DNA of 31,683 bases from an uncultured Oscillospiraceae bacterium (GTDB lineage: Bacteria > Bacillota > Clostridia > Oscillospirales > Oscillospiraceae): contig CATZRD010000028.1 of the NCBI GenBank assembly GCA_958423465.1, positions 1-31,683 on the forward strand, given 5' to 3'. The translations under genes and the position numbers were made by a program. This document shows, one piece after another, positions 7,734 through 14,326 of the stretch. The stretch's first letter is position 1. Each line of letters opens with the position of its first letter. The notes below the pieces were generated by a model, which had not been told where the DNA came from, did not search any database, and worked only from the letters and a program-made list of their open reading frames with translations.

Positions 7734-7762
7734 ATCATACTCTTATCTTCTTCTGCTGTCCA
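7734..7762 (-). promoter_or_regulatory. Sigma-A promoter of the rnf operon
   Basis: Minus strand TGGACA (7762-7757), 17 bases, TATGAT (7739-7734). One mismatch in each box from consensus. The predicted start site near 7727 gives a leader of about 55 bases before rnfC. Confidence 0.8.
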
Positions 7763-7859
7763 GTGGAATCTTCCTCTTTTTTTGATTTTTCTCAACAATA
7801 TCCAGCTTATAACCGGTTTTGTTTGTTAATTGACTAACGAAACTCCGGTTTATCTCCGC

Positions 7860-7888
7860 TTGCGCCGCCGGCTTTTTTCTGGTATGCT
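7860..7888 (+). promoter_or_regulatory. Promoter of the DUF975 gene
   Basis: TTGCGC (7860-7865), 17 bases, TATGCT (7883-7888) with TG before the -10 (extended). The -35 is weak. It diverges from the rnf promoter about 100 bases away. Confidence 0.65.
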
Positions 7889-7941
7889 GTTATATGTATG
7901 ATTTCGTTTTCCCGAAAATCTCACGATCGGAGGACAATTTT

Positions 7942-8706
7942 ATGCTGGATCGAAAAGAGATCAAGCTGCAATCCAAGTCCATTCTTCGCGCCGCCCGGGT
8001 CAACCCCCTGCTGATGACCGCCATCCTTCTGGTCATCCAGTATGTGCTGAACAAGGTCGTCACCTTCGTGCAGTACGGCTCCTTCTCCAACTGGGCCATG
8101 GACTACCGTCTGCTTCAGGCCATGGCCGCCGGAGATCTGGACGCCTACTCCGCCCTGCTGGACTCCATTCCCCGGCTCACGCCGTCCGGCACGTTTCTGT
8201 CCGTTCTGGTGAGTCTGGCAATGCTGCTTCTGTCCGCCGGGTACTCCATCTACTGCATGGGCATCCGGCAGGGACTGGAAATGCCCTACAGCACCCTGCT
8301 GGACGGGCTGGGCGCGGCGGGAAAGCTCATCTGGTGCTCCATCCTCATGTACGTCAAGGTGGCCCTCTGGTCCATGCTGTTCTTCTTCCCCGGCGTGGTG
8401 GCGGCCTACCGCTACCGCTTCGCCATCTACAATCTGCTCACCGACAGCTCCCTCACCGCCTCCCAGGCCATCCGCCTGAGCTGTGAGCAGACCCGGGGCG
8501 TCAAGGGCCAGCTCTTCGTTCTGGATCTCAGCTTCCTGGGCTGGACCATCCTGTCCAGCCTGACTCTGGGGATCCTGAACATCTGGCTGACGCCCTATGT
8601 GACGCTGTGCGACCTGGCCTATTTCGAGGACTCCCAGCAGCGTCTGGGCCGCAGCCCCTACGGCGGCGGCCAGGACGCCGTCCCCCCTCCCACGTGGGAT
8701 CTGTGA
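7942..8706 (+). CDS. DUF975 family membrane protein
   Basis: A 254-residue integral membrane protein of unknown function. It begins MLDRKEIKLQSKSIL, the typical opening of DUF975, and has about five hydrophobic segments (near residues 22-40, 90-112, 126-152 and two after 190). The family hallmarks YRYRFAIYNLLTD and SQAIRLSCEQTRGVKGQLF are present. The ATG at 7942 is preferred to one at 7894 because CGGAGGA sits seven bases before it. The gene stands alone between its own promoter and a two-way terminator. DUF975 proteins are common in Clostridia and are not characterised well enough to name a role. Confidence 0.88.
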   Translation: MLDRKEIKLQSKSILRAARVNPLLMTAILLVIQYVLNKVVTFVQYGSFSNWAMDYRLLQAMAAGDLDAYSALLDSIPRLTPSGTFLSVLVSLAMLLLSAGYSIYCMGIRQGLEMPYSTLLDGLGAAGKLIWCSILMYVKVALWSMLFFFPGVVAAYRYRFAIYNLLTDSSLTASQAIRLSCEQTRGVKGQLFVLDLSFLGWTILSSLTLGILNIWLTPYVTLCDLAYFEDSQQRLGRSPYGGGQDAVPPPTWDL

Positions 8707-8724
8707 CCGGATCGGAAGCATCGC

Positions 8725-8760
8725 AAAATGCCCGCCGCGAAAAAACGCGGCGGGCATTTT
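8725..8760. terminator. Two-way terminator between convergent genes
   Basis: AAAATGCCCGCCGCG (8725-8739), a six-A loop, and its perfect complement (8746-8760). The stem has A and T runs at its ends on both strands, so it can stop transcription from the DUF975 gene and from the converging gene at 8769-10505. Confidence 0.92.
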
Positions 8761-8768
8761 ATAGGCTC

Positions 8769-10505
8769 TCACTTTTTCCCGTCCAGATGACCCAGGCACT
8801 GGAGCAGCACCAGCTGGTCCGCCAGCTGGTCCCGATAGCGGTCGTAGCCCTCCCAGAGGACCATGGGGGCGTTGGACCAGTAGGCGTACAGGGTCCAGCC
8901 GTCCTCCTCCGCGCCTCCCGCCCGCCGGAACAGCCGGTGGAACAGGTCGTGGAGGGTGTCCGTCAGCTCCCGGTCGCTTTCCGGGTCCGCCGCCAGAGCG
9001 GCCAGACGCTCCTCCAGGTCCCCGGGGATGCCCTCCAGCGCGCCCTCTGCCCGGGCGATAAAGGCGGGCAGCTCCGGCAGAGAGGCCAGCTCCTCCCGGC
9101 TCCTGATCAGCTTTTTCTCCTCCTCCGCCCAGTACAGCAGCACCTCGAAGCCGTGGCGGAGCCGGTCCCTGGTGTGCTCCAGATCCTCCCCGGTGTTCCG
9201 CCAGTCCGGCTCGAAGTCCACTCTGCCGTCGTTGGTGATGGAGATCTCCCGGACGCGGCCCAGGCTGTCCGCGTCCACCATGCACAGGAAGGCGTAGCTG
9301 TCAGGCCGCCCGTCCCCGATGAGGAGGCACCGCTTGCCGCTGCGCCAGTAGAGGGGCTCCGCCCCGGTGTGCTCCACGCCGGTGACAGTCCCGGGAGTGA
9401 CGGACCAGAGCTCCGCCTCATGCAGCTGCTCCCCCACGGCGTCCAGCAGCGCCAGGGCGTTGTCCAGCCCCTCCTGGCGGTTGTCCATGAAGGTGACGGC
9501 GCAGTCGCTGCGAAGAGCCCCCCGCAGCCGTTGGACCCCGCCATTGCGGAGGAAGTAGGTCAGCAGCTCCAGGGCGTGCTCCTCGCTGTACACCGCCCCG
9601 GCGGCGTACTCGCCGATGGCCGCGTCCCCGGAGAGGGTGCACAGGGCGGAGACGATGGCCCCTGCCCGCACGTTGTTCTTCTGGTCCTCCGCCACCATGT
9701 CAAAGGGGTGGCACAGCTCCACGTCCCCGAACCGGGTGGCGACGGTGACGCTCAAAAACTTGGTCAGCGGCTCCATGCCCAGGTAGGTCTCCCCCACATG
9801 GGCGTCCTTCACCACGCCCCGCAGCAGCACCGCGTCCGGCTCCAGGGCGGGGCAGTCCGGTCCCCTGCGGGGAGCGCCGCCGTTATGGGCCGCGTCCCAG
9901 GCGTCCACGCCGGCCCACTGGCCCGCCTCATAGAGTCCGCCCTCCTCCAGGACCAGATTCTCAAAGGGCGGTTTTTTCTTCTGGGCGGCGGCGTAGGCCC
10001 CCTCGTCGGTAAAATACTCCACCCACCGGGGGAAGGCCGCCATGTTCAGCCGCACCGGCTCCCGGCCCACCCAGGTGAGCACGTCGGCGTTCACCACAGA
10101 GATGGGGATGGTGGTCACCTCCCCGCTGTACTCCCCGGTGCGGCGGCTCTCCGTCCGCTCCACCCACCGCTGGAGGGGATCGCAGCGGTAGACGGCGGGG
10201 TCGTCCTCCCCGCCCAGGGGCGGCCGCTCCCCCTCCACCAGCCGGGGGCACATGGCGGGCTCGAACTCCCAGACGCAGTGGGACACAGCGTGGGTGTCCA
10301 TGCCCAGCAGCAGCTCCTCCCCGGTGGCGGGGTCCGGCATGGTACGGACGCTGACCACCGCGTCCCCCACGTAGAGCCGGTAGTAGTCCCCCCGCCAGCC
10401 CCGGACGCGCTGGCCCTCGGCCATGGCCAGGGAGCACAGGCGGAAGGCGTCCTCCCCCCTGGCCACCAGGTCGGACAGGCCGAAATTCTCAAACCGGGCC
10501 GCCAT
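8769..10505 (-). CDS. Unrecognised 578-residue soluble protein
   Basis: I do not recognise this protein. It is acidic and appears soluble, with no signal peptide or membrane segment. The first 110 residues look beta-rich and include GWRGDYYRLYVGDAVVSVR. The middle (about 290-400) contains DVELCHPFDMVAEDQKNNVR, then GAIVSALCTLSGDAAIGEYA, and SDCAVTFMDNRQEGLDNALA. The last 100 residues are mainly helical, with many acidic and leucine residues. The ATG lies one base after the Dabb gene stop, with GAGG overlapping that stop, so it is co-transcribed with Dabb and perhaps with guanine deaminase. Base composition matches its neighbours. It ends at the two-way terminator. No function should be assigned. 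Confidence 0.85.
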   Translation of the reverse strand: MAARFENFGLSDLVARGEDAFRLCSLAMAEGQRVRGWRGDYYRLYVGDAVVSVRTMPDPATGEELLLGMDTHAVSHCVWEFEPAMCPRLVEGERPPLGGEDDPAVYRCDPLQRWVERTESRRTGEYSGEVTTIPISVVNADVLTWVGREPVRLNMAAFPRWVEYFTDEGAYAAAQKKKPPFENLVLEEGGLYEAGQWAGVDAWDAAHNGGAPRRGPDCPALEPDAVLLRGVVKDAHVGETYLGMEPLTKFLSVTVATRFGDVELCHPFDMVAEDQKNNVRAGAIVSALCTLSGDAAIGEYAAGAVYSEEHALELLTYFLRNGGVQRLRGALRSDCAVTFMDNRQEGLDNALALLDAVGEQLHEAELWSVTPGTVTGVEHTGAEPLYWRSGKRCLLIGDGRPDSYAFLCMVDADSLGRVREISITNDGRVDFEPDWRNTGEDLEHTRDRLRHGFEVLLYWAEEEKKLIRSREELASLPELPAFIARAEGALEGIPGDLEERLAALAADPESDRELTDTLHDLFHRLFRRAGGAEEDGWTLYAYWSNAPMVLWEGYDRYRDQLADQLVLLQCLGHLDGKK

Positions 10506-10506
10506 A

Positions 10507-10788
10507 TCAAACCTCGTAGTCCACGGCTACCCGGTCCAGCCGGATGGCCTTGCACAGGGAGGACACCGCCACATGGCGGGGGTCGGTCTTATAGGTCTCC
10601 AGATCCGCCAGAGAGTCAAAGGCGGACACCAGCACCGCGTCGTAGTTGCCGTCCACGCAGTTGACGCCCACCTCCTGCTCCCTGATCTGGGGGATGACGC
10701 CGAAGAGGCCCCGCAGGCCGGTGATGAACGCCATCATTTCCTTCTCCGTGCCGGGCTTGAATTTCCACATGACGATGTGCTTGATCAT
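10507..10788 (-). CDS. Dabb (stress-responsive A/B barrel) protein
   Basis: A 93-residue single-domain protein of the Dabb family: ferredoxin-like alpha/beta folds that dimerise into a barrel. It opens MIKHIVMWKFKPGTEKEM and continues with QEVGVNCVDGNYDAVLVSAF and TYKTDPRHVAV, the normal family order. The conserved early histidine (H4) and the YxxHP-like region (TDPRHV) are visible. The ATG at 10788 has AAAGGAG upstream. Readings that extend further would run over a promoter and guaD. Members range from stress proteins to small enzymes and cyclases, so no substrate can be named. Confidence 0.88.
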   Translation of the reverse strand: MIKHIVMWKFKPGTEKEMMAFITGLRGLFGVIPQIREQEVGVNCVDGNYDAVLVSAFDSLADLETYKTDPRHVAVSSLCKAIRLDRVAVDYEV

Positions 10789-10818
10789 GACGATCTCTCC
10801 TTTTGCTGATAAAAGTAT

Positions 10819-10842
10819 ATGGGGGCAATTTCTTGCCCCCAT
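10819..10842 (-). other. Hairpin between guaD and the Dabb gene
   Basis: ATGGGGGCAA, a 4-base loop (GAAA on the minus strand), TTGCCCCCAT. It is followed on the minus strand by ATACTTTTATC, which is not a proper T tract. It may be a weak terminator or an end-protecting hairpin for guaD messages. It partly overlaps the -10 of the candidate internal promoter. Confidence 0.5.
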
Positions 10843-10869
10843 TATACCCAGAGCGCCGGTAAAAATCAA
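10841..10869 (-). promoter_or_regulatory. Candidate internal promoter for the Dabb gene pair
   Basis: Minus strand TTGATT (10869-10864), 17 bases, TATAAT (10846-10841). The -10 is perfect. The -35 overlaps the guaD stop codon. It would let the Dabb gene and the 578-residue gene be made independently of the riboswitch. Confidence 0.7.
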
Positions 10870-12116
10870 CCGACAACTTTCCGCCCCTCGCTGTAAACCG
10901 CCCGGATATCCCGGCGGGTCATCAGATAGACGGCCCGCTCGAACCGCTCCGCCAGGCTCAGGGGCCGGGTAGGCTCCGGAAAGGCGCTCTCGTCCACCAC
11001 CATAGCGTGAAGGGGCCGGCCAGCCTCCAGCCCCCGGCCGCCGCCCAGAACGCCGTGGCCCGCGGCGGAGCCCAGATAAAACGCCTCCGGCACTGTGAGG
11101 AAGGGCGCGCCGGTCTGGATCTGCTGGAGCTTGGAGGCCCGGATGGACATGACCACCACCCGGTTCATCTCCAGCTGGTCGCCGCCGGCGATGTCGCTGC
11201 CCAGGGCCACGCTGACCCCCCGGTCCAGAAGCTGCCGCACGGGGGCGGTGCCGCTGCACAGGTTCACGTTGGAGGCGGCGCAGTGGACCGCCGTGACGCC
11301 GTGGGCGGCCATGGCCGCCTGCTCCCGCTCATCGCTGTGGACGCAGTGGGCCATCAGGGTCCCTGGCTTCCACAGGCCGTATTTCTCATAGGTCTCCCAG
11401 TAGCGCTCGCAGTCCGGGTGCAGCTCCCGCACCCAGGCAATCTCCCCGCCGTTCTCCGACAGGTGGGACTGCACCGGCAGGCCCCGTTCCGCCGCCAGAC
11501 GGCCCAGCCAGGCCATCAGCTCGTCGGTGCAGGCGGGGGTGAACCGGGGCGTCAGCATGGGCTTCACATGCTCCCATTTGCAGCCGTCCAGCCACCGCAG
11601 GGTCTCCGCCATGGACTGCTCCGTGGTCTCCTGGGCCACGCCGGCGTTGCGGTCCATGTTTACCTTGCCTACGAAGCCCGTGACTCCCGCCCGCTCCAGC
11701 TCCTCCATCAGCACCCAGGTGGCCTCCGTGTGCCGGGAGGAGAACATGGCCACCCGGGTGGTACCGCCCCGGATCAGCTCCCGGGCCAGCTGGCGGTACA
11801 CCCGCCGGGCGTAGTCCGCGTCCGCAAACCGCTCCTCCGTGCGGAAGGTATAGGCGTTGAGCCAGTCCAGCAGCGGCAGGTCCATGCCCATGCCCAGCAT
11901 GGGGTACTGGGGAGCGTGGAGGTGGAGGTCCGCGAAGGAGGGCAGAATCAGATTCTGGCCGTAGTCCTCCTCCGGCGCCTGCCGCCAGTCCTCCGGCAGT
12001 TCTTCCCAGACCCCCCGGACGACGCCGTTCTCCAGGCCCAGCCAGCCCCGCTCCACCGTCTCCAGCTTTCCCATGGACGGCGTATGGATGATGTTTCCCC
12101 GCAGAATCTTCCTCAT
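10866..12116 (-). CDS. guaD: Guanine deaminase
   Basis: Converts guanine to xanthine and ammonia, the first step of guanine breakdown or salvage. The 416-residue amidohydrolase shows the metal-binding HxH in DLHLHAPQYPMLGMGMD (H65, H67), followed by LLDWLNAYTFRTEERF, a guanine deaminase signature. It also has QSHLSENGGEI (H218, E221), MAHCVHSDE (H257) and LGSDIAGGD (D308). The APQYP and WLNAYTF strings set it apart from cytosine deaminase and chlorohydrolases. The ATG at 12116 is preceded by GGGAGG with six bases between. A longer frame upstream crosses the riboswitch terminator. A roughly 200-base leader carries a guanine-class riboswitch, so purine levels probably set expression. The Dabb gene and the 578-residue gene follow it. 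Confidence 0.93.
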   Translation of the reverse strand: MRKILRGNIIHTPSMGKLETVERGWLGLENGVVRGVWEELPEDWRQAPEEDYGQNLILPSFADLHLHAPQYPMLGMGMDLPLLDWLNAYTFRTEERFADADYARRVYRQLARELIRGGTTRVAMFSSRHTEATWVLMEELERAGVTGFVGKVNMDRNAGVAQETTEQSMAETLRWLDGCKWEHVKPMLTPRFTPACTDELMAWLGRLAAERGLPVQSHLSENGGEIAWVRELHPDCERYWETYEKYGLWKPGTLMAHCVHSDEREQAAMAAHGVTAVHCAASNVNLCSGTAPVRQLLDRGVSVALGSDIAGGDQLEMNRVVVMSIRASKLQQIQTGAPFLTVPEAFYLGSAAGHGVLGGGRGLEAGRPLHAMVVDESAFPEPTRPLSLAERFERAVYLMTRRDIRAVYSEGRKVVG

Positions 12117-12189
12117 GACGTACCTCCCTTTCCGGACCCGGCGGTCCAGCGCCGCGGCCCCCGCCCAGGCGGGAGCCTCCCTTCCTGCA

Positions 12190-12243
12190 ATAGAAAAAAG
12201 GATGCCCCGGCGGCCAGTCCTCATGGACCGGCCCGGAACACCC
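12190..12243 (-). terminator. Riboswitch-controlled terminator upstream of guaD
   Basis: On the minus strand, GGGTGTTCCGG plus GCCGGTCC, an ATGA loop, then GGACTGGC, a CG bulge, and CCGGGGCATCC followed by TTTTTT. The lower stem uses three G-T wobbles but pairs along 11 positions. Its first five bases, GGGTG, are also the 3' strand of the aptamer P1 helix, so the two structures exclude one another. Confidence 0.8.
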
Positions 12244-12310
12244 ATAGCGGGGCTGGAACGGAGCCCCGTAGAAACTTTCGTACCATCCCTACGAAACTAT
12301 ATGAGCAAAT
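12239..12310 (-). promoter_or_regulatory. Purine riboswitch aptamer, guanine class
   Basis: RNA order on the minus strand: P1 5' strand GCUC, J1/2 AUAUAGU, P2 UUCGUA/UACGAA around loop GGGAUGG, J2/3 AGUUUCUAC, P3 GGGGCU/AGCCCC around loop CCGUUCC, J3/1 GCUAUG, P1 3' strand GGGUG. The loop GG and CC pairs for the L2-L3 kissing contact are kept. The specificity base in J3/1 is C (CUAUG), as in guanine-binding members; adenine-binding members have U. Both stems are perfect. It lies between the guaD promoter and a terminator. Confidence 0.95.
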
Positions 12311-12326
12311 CTCTTTTTCTATGTGC

Positions 12327-12355
12327 AGTATACCAAATTTTTTGGCCCATGGCAA
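12327..12355 (-). promoter_or_regulatory. Sigma-A promoter of guaD
   Basis: Minus strand TTGCCA (12355-12350), 17 bases, TATACT (12332-12327), with TG one base upstream of the -10. The start near 12320 places the riboswitch at the very 5' end of the transcript. Confidence 0.88.
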
Positions 12356-12384
12356 GAGGTTTTCCGGCGATCGCCCATAAATCC

Positions 12385-12412
12385 TTGAAATTTTTCCGTT
12401 TCCGTGTATACT
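12385..12412 (+). promoter_or_regulatory. Promoter of the YfcE-like gene
   Basis: TTGAAA (12385-12390), 16 bases, TATACT (12407-12412). The gene starts about 30 bases later with AAAGGAGG upstream. It diverges from the guaD promoter. Confidence 0.82.
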
Positions 12413-12440
12413 GGCAGTAAGAAACAAAGGAGGACGCCCC

Positions 12441-12983
12441 ATGAAACTGATGATCGCCTCGGACCTCCACGGGTCCGCCTATTTTACCCGGAAGCTGATG
12501 GAACGCTATGACCGGGAGCGGCCGGACAAGCTGCTGCTGCTGGGGGACCTGCTCTATCACGGCCCCCGCAACGCCCTGCCCCAGGACTACAGCTGTCCCG
12601 ACGTGGCCTCCCAGCTCAACGCCGTCAAGGACCGCATCGTGGCCGTCCGGGGCAACTGCGACTGCGAGGTGGACCAGATGGTGCTGGAGTTCCCCATGAT
12701 GGGGGACTACGCCCTGCTGGAGATCAACGGCCTCAGCCTCTACGCCACCCACGGCCATATGTGGAGCGAGGCCTGCCCCCCCAGTCTGGCCCCCGGCTAT
12801 ATCCTCCTCACCGGCCATACCCATGTGCCGGCCTGCGTCCCCCACGGGACCTACACCTATCTCAATCCCGGCTCCGTCTCCATCCCCAAGGGCGGCAGCG
12901 TGTGCGGCTACCTGATGCTGGAGGACCGGACCTTCACCTGGAAGGACCTGGAGGGCCAGAGCTGCAAAACCTATACCGCCTGA
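12441..12983 (+). CDS. yfcE: YfcE/MJ0936-type metallophosphodiesterase
   Basis: A 180-residue calcineurin-like phosphoesterase with a two-metal site. All motifs are visible: SDLHG (D8, H10), LLGDLLYHGPRN (D36), VRGNCD (N72), THGH (H104) and GHTHVP (H126, H128). The spacing and the GDLLYHGPRN block match YfcE, a manganese-dependent phosphodiesterase that cleaves artificial substrates; the natural substrate of the family is not settled. The ATG is preceded by AAAGGAGG. The gene is alone on the plus strand, diverging from guaD and converging on lexA. The motif match makes the family sure and the substrate unknown. Confidence 0.93.
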   Translation: MKLMIASDLHGSAYFTRKLMERYDRERPDKLLLLGDLLYHGPRNALPQDYSCPDVASQLNAVKDRIVAVRGNCDCEVDQMVLEFPMMGDYALLEINGLSLYATHGHMWSEACPPSLAPGYILLTGHTHVPACVPHGTYTYLNPGSVSIPKGGSVCGYLMLEDRTFTWKDLEGQSCKTYTA

Positions 12984-12998
12984 GAATCCTCGCGGCGT

Positions 12999-13020
12999 TT
13001 CGCCGCCGGGAAGCGGCGAA
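12999..13020 (+). other. Small hairpin after the YfcE-like gene
   Basis: TTCGCCGC, a six-base loop, GCGGCGAA: an 8-bp stem 15 bases after the stop. No T run follows, so it is at best a poor terminator. Confidence 0.5.
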
Positions 13021-13029
13021 GGCGAACTA

Positions 13030-13074
13030 GCATGGAGTTTTTTGCGGAGCTTTGCCCCGCAAAAAACTCCATGC
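13030..13074. repeat. Perfect 18-bp inverted repeat with inner T6/A6
   Basis: Arms 13030-13047 and 13057-13074 with a 9-base loop. The arms contain T6 on the left and A6 on the right, the reverse of a normal terminator, and no T run follows on either strand. It lies between the convergent YfcE-like and lexA genes. Confidence 0.85.
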
Positions 13075-13131
13075 ACGAAGCGCGGGTCGATCCCTGCCCC
13101 CGGCGGGGTGAGGCGCGAAGCGGAGTGGATT

Positions 13132-13174
13132 CAGGAAAGAGGGGCTTTCCCTGCGGAGAAGCCCCTCTTTCCTG
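13132..13174. terminator. Terminator-like hairpin between the YfcE-like gene and lexA
   Basis: Perfect 16-bp arms (13132-13147 and 13159-13174) with an 11-base loop. The core AAAGAGGGGC/GCCCCTCTTT reads the same on both strands and has a pyrimidine-rich 3' side each way. It lies seven bases after the lexA stop codon. Confidence 0.75.
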
Positions 13175-13180
13175 ATAATT

Positions 13181-13771
13181 TTACTGATAGTGCCGCACCA
13201 CGGCGGACACCTTGCCCAAAATCTGGGCCCCGTCCCCGTCGATGGGCTGATAGGCGTCATTTTCCGGCATGAGCCACACATGGCCGTCCCGCCGGTCCAG
13301 CCGCTTTACCGTGGCCTCGTCCCCCAAAAGGGCCACCACGATCTCGCCGTTCACGGCGGTCTGCTGGCGGCGGACCACCACCAGGTCGTCGGGCAGGATG
13401 CCGGCCTTCAGCATGGACTCGCCCCGGACCCGCAGGGCGAAAAACTCATCCTCCCGCCCGCCGCAGTCGAAGGTCAGATAGTCCTCCACGCACTCCTGGG
13501 CCAGGATGGGCGTACCGGCGGCCACGCGGCCCACCACGGGAATCCGGTCCTTCTCCCTGGGCTGGGTCAGCACGATGGCCCGGCCTTTGAAGTCCCCCTT
13601 TTCGATCAGGCCCTGTTCCTGGAGCCGCTTCAGGTGGAAGTGTACCGTGGAGGGGGACTTCAGCCCCACCGCCTGGCAGATCTCCCGCACGGAGGGGGCG
13701 TACCCCTGCCGGGGGATCACCTCCTGAAGATATTCATAGATCCGCTCTGTCATCTGGGTCTTTTTCGGCAT
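13181..13771 (-). CDS. lexA: LexA, SOS repressor and self-cleaving protease
   Basis: LexA represses DNA-damage genes and cuts itself when RecA filaments form. The 196-residue protein has an N-terminal winged helix (MTERIYEYLQEVIPRQGYAP; SPSTVHFHLKRLQEQG) and a C-terminal S24 peptidase domain. The cleavage bond is A85-G86 in GRVAAGTP, the nucleophile is S119 in RGESM, and the base is K156 in ATVKRL. The ATG at 13771 gives the family's usual length and has GGAGG eight bases upstream. A promoter with an overlapping LexA-like box lies just upstream. Confidence 0.97.
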   Translation of the reverse strand: MPKKTQMTERIYEYLQEVIPRQGYAPSVREICQAVGLKSPSTVHFHLKRLQEQGLIEKGDFKGRAIVLTQPREKDRIPVVGRVAAGTPILAQECVEDYLTFDCGGREDEFFALRVRGESMLKAGILPDDLVVVRRQQTAVNGEIVVALLGDEATVKRLDRRDGHVWLMPENDAYQPIDGDGAQILGKVSAVVRHYQ

Positions 13772-13835
13772 ATGTCGGCCCTCCATCCTCCGCTGCCGCC
13801 GCCCACGCGGCGGGCTTTGCTCTGCTATTACGGCG

Positions 13836-13864
13836 AGTATACCACATTCCGCCGCTAATTGCAA
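13836..13864 (-). promoter_or_regulatory. Sigma-A promoter of lexA
   Basis: Minus strand TTGCAA (13864-13859), 17 bases, TATACT (13841-13836), with TG one base before the -10. Confidence 0.88.
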
Positions 13865-13874
13865 CGTCTGTTCC
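13861..13874 (-). promoter_or_regulatory. Candidate LexA/DinR box
   Basis: Minus strand GGAACAGACGTTGC, compared with the Firmicute consensus CGAACRNRYGTTYG. The GAAC and GTT cores and the central RNRY pattern match; the outer bases do not. It overlaps the lexA -35 box, where autorepression would be expected. Confidence 0.65.
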
Positions 13875-13917
13875 CCTATTTTTTCAGAAAATATGTCTGC
13901 AAATTTTCCCCGCCCCC

Positions 13918-13946
13918 TTGAAATCCGTCCAAGGGTATGGTATGAT
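13918..13946 (+). promoter_or_regulatory. Sigma-A promoter of secG
   Basis: TTGAAA (13918-13923), 17 bases, TATGAT (13941-13946), extended by TG before the -10. The start site would be near 13953, leaving a leader of about 60 bases. Confidence 0.85.
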
Positions 13947-14013
13947 AGGGACCTATGTAATGGAGTATTTTGCGCTCCGGCGCATTTCCATCGATTTTTG
14001 GGAGGTTGACACA

Positions 14014-14253
14014 ATGGAAGTTCTGAAGCTGATCGTGACCATTTTGCAGGTGCTGTGCGGCCTGGCCGTGATTCTGGCGGTGCTGTTCCAGTCCGGCAAG
14101 AGCGCCGGCCTCTCCGGCGCCATCGGCGGCGTGGCGGACACCTTTATGTCCAAGGGCAAGGCCCGCACCTTTGACGCAAAGCTGGCCAAGGCCACCAAGT
14201 GGATCGGCGCGGTGTTTCTGCTGCTGACCCTGGTGCTGCTCATCATCGGCTGA
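14014..14253 (+). CDS. secG: SecG, preprotein translocase subunit
   Basis: A 79-residue two-helix membrane protein that assists SecYE in protein export. The helices lie near residues 3-22 and 55-77, joined by a loop holding the family motif AVLFQSGKSAGLSGAIGG and the F-D-A-K-L-A-K-A-T block. The ATG at 14014 has GGGAGG eight bases upstream, and an earlier in-frame ATG at 13918 lies inside the promoter. It is a single-gene unit closed by a very strong two-way terminator. SecY of the same complex is encoded at 20772-22085. Confidence 0.95.
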   Translation: MEVLKLIVTILQVLCGLAVILAVLFQSGKSAGLSGAIGGVADTFMSKGKARTFDAKLAKATKWIGAVFLLLTLVLLIIG

Positions 14254-14262
14254 GGGCAGTTT

Positions 14263-14322
14263 CCCCTCAGGAAAAAGAGGACCGTCCGGTATTCGCCGGG
14301 CGGTCCTCTTTTTCCTGAGGGG
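14263..14322. terminator. Very long two-way terminator
   Basis: Arms 14263-14289 and 14296-14322 pair over 27 positions with one G-T wobble (14285/14300) around a six-base loop. It contains AAAAAGAGGACCG and CGGTCCTCTTTTT, so a T run is found on each strand. It closes secG and the converging deacetylase gene. Confidence 0.92.
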
Positions 14323-14326
14323 CTTT

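Noticed and set aside
8607..10664. A 685-codon plus-strand frame opposite the 578-residue gene
   Set aside because: It begins inside the DUF975 gene, crosses a strong two-way terminator, and its product is proline/valine/glycine-rich with no family resemblance. The minus-strand frame has a proper start and spacing.
10819..10842. A firm terminator call after guaD
   Set aside because: The stem is good but the bases after it are ATACTTTTATC, not a T tract, and the hairpin overlaps a promoter -10. It was kept only as a hairpin.
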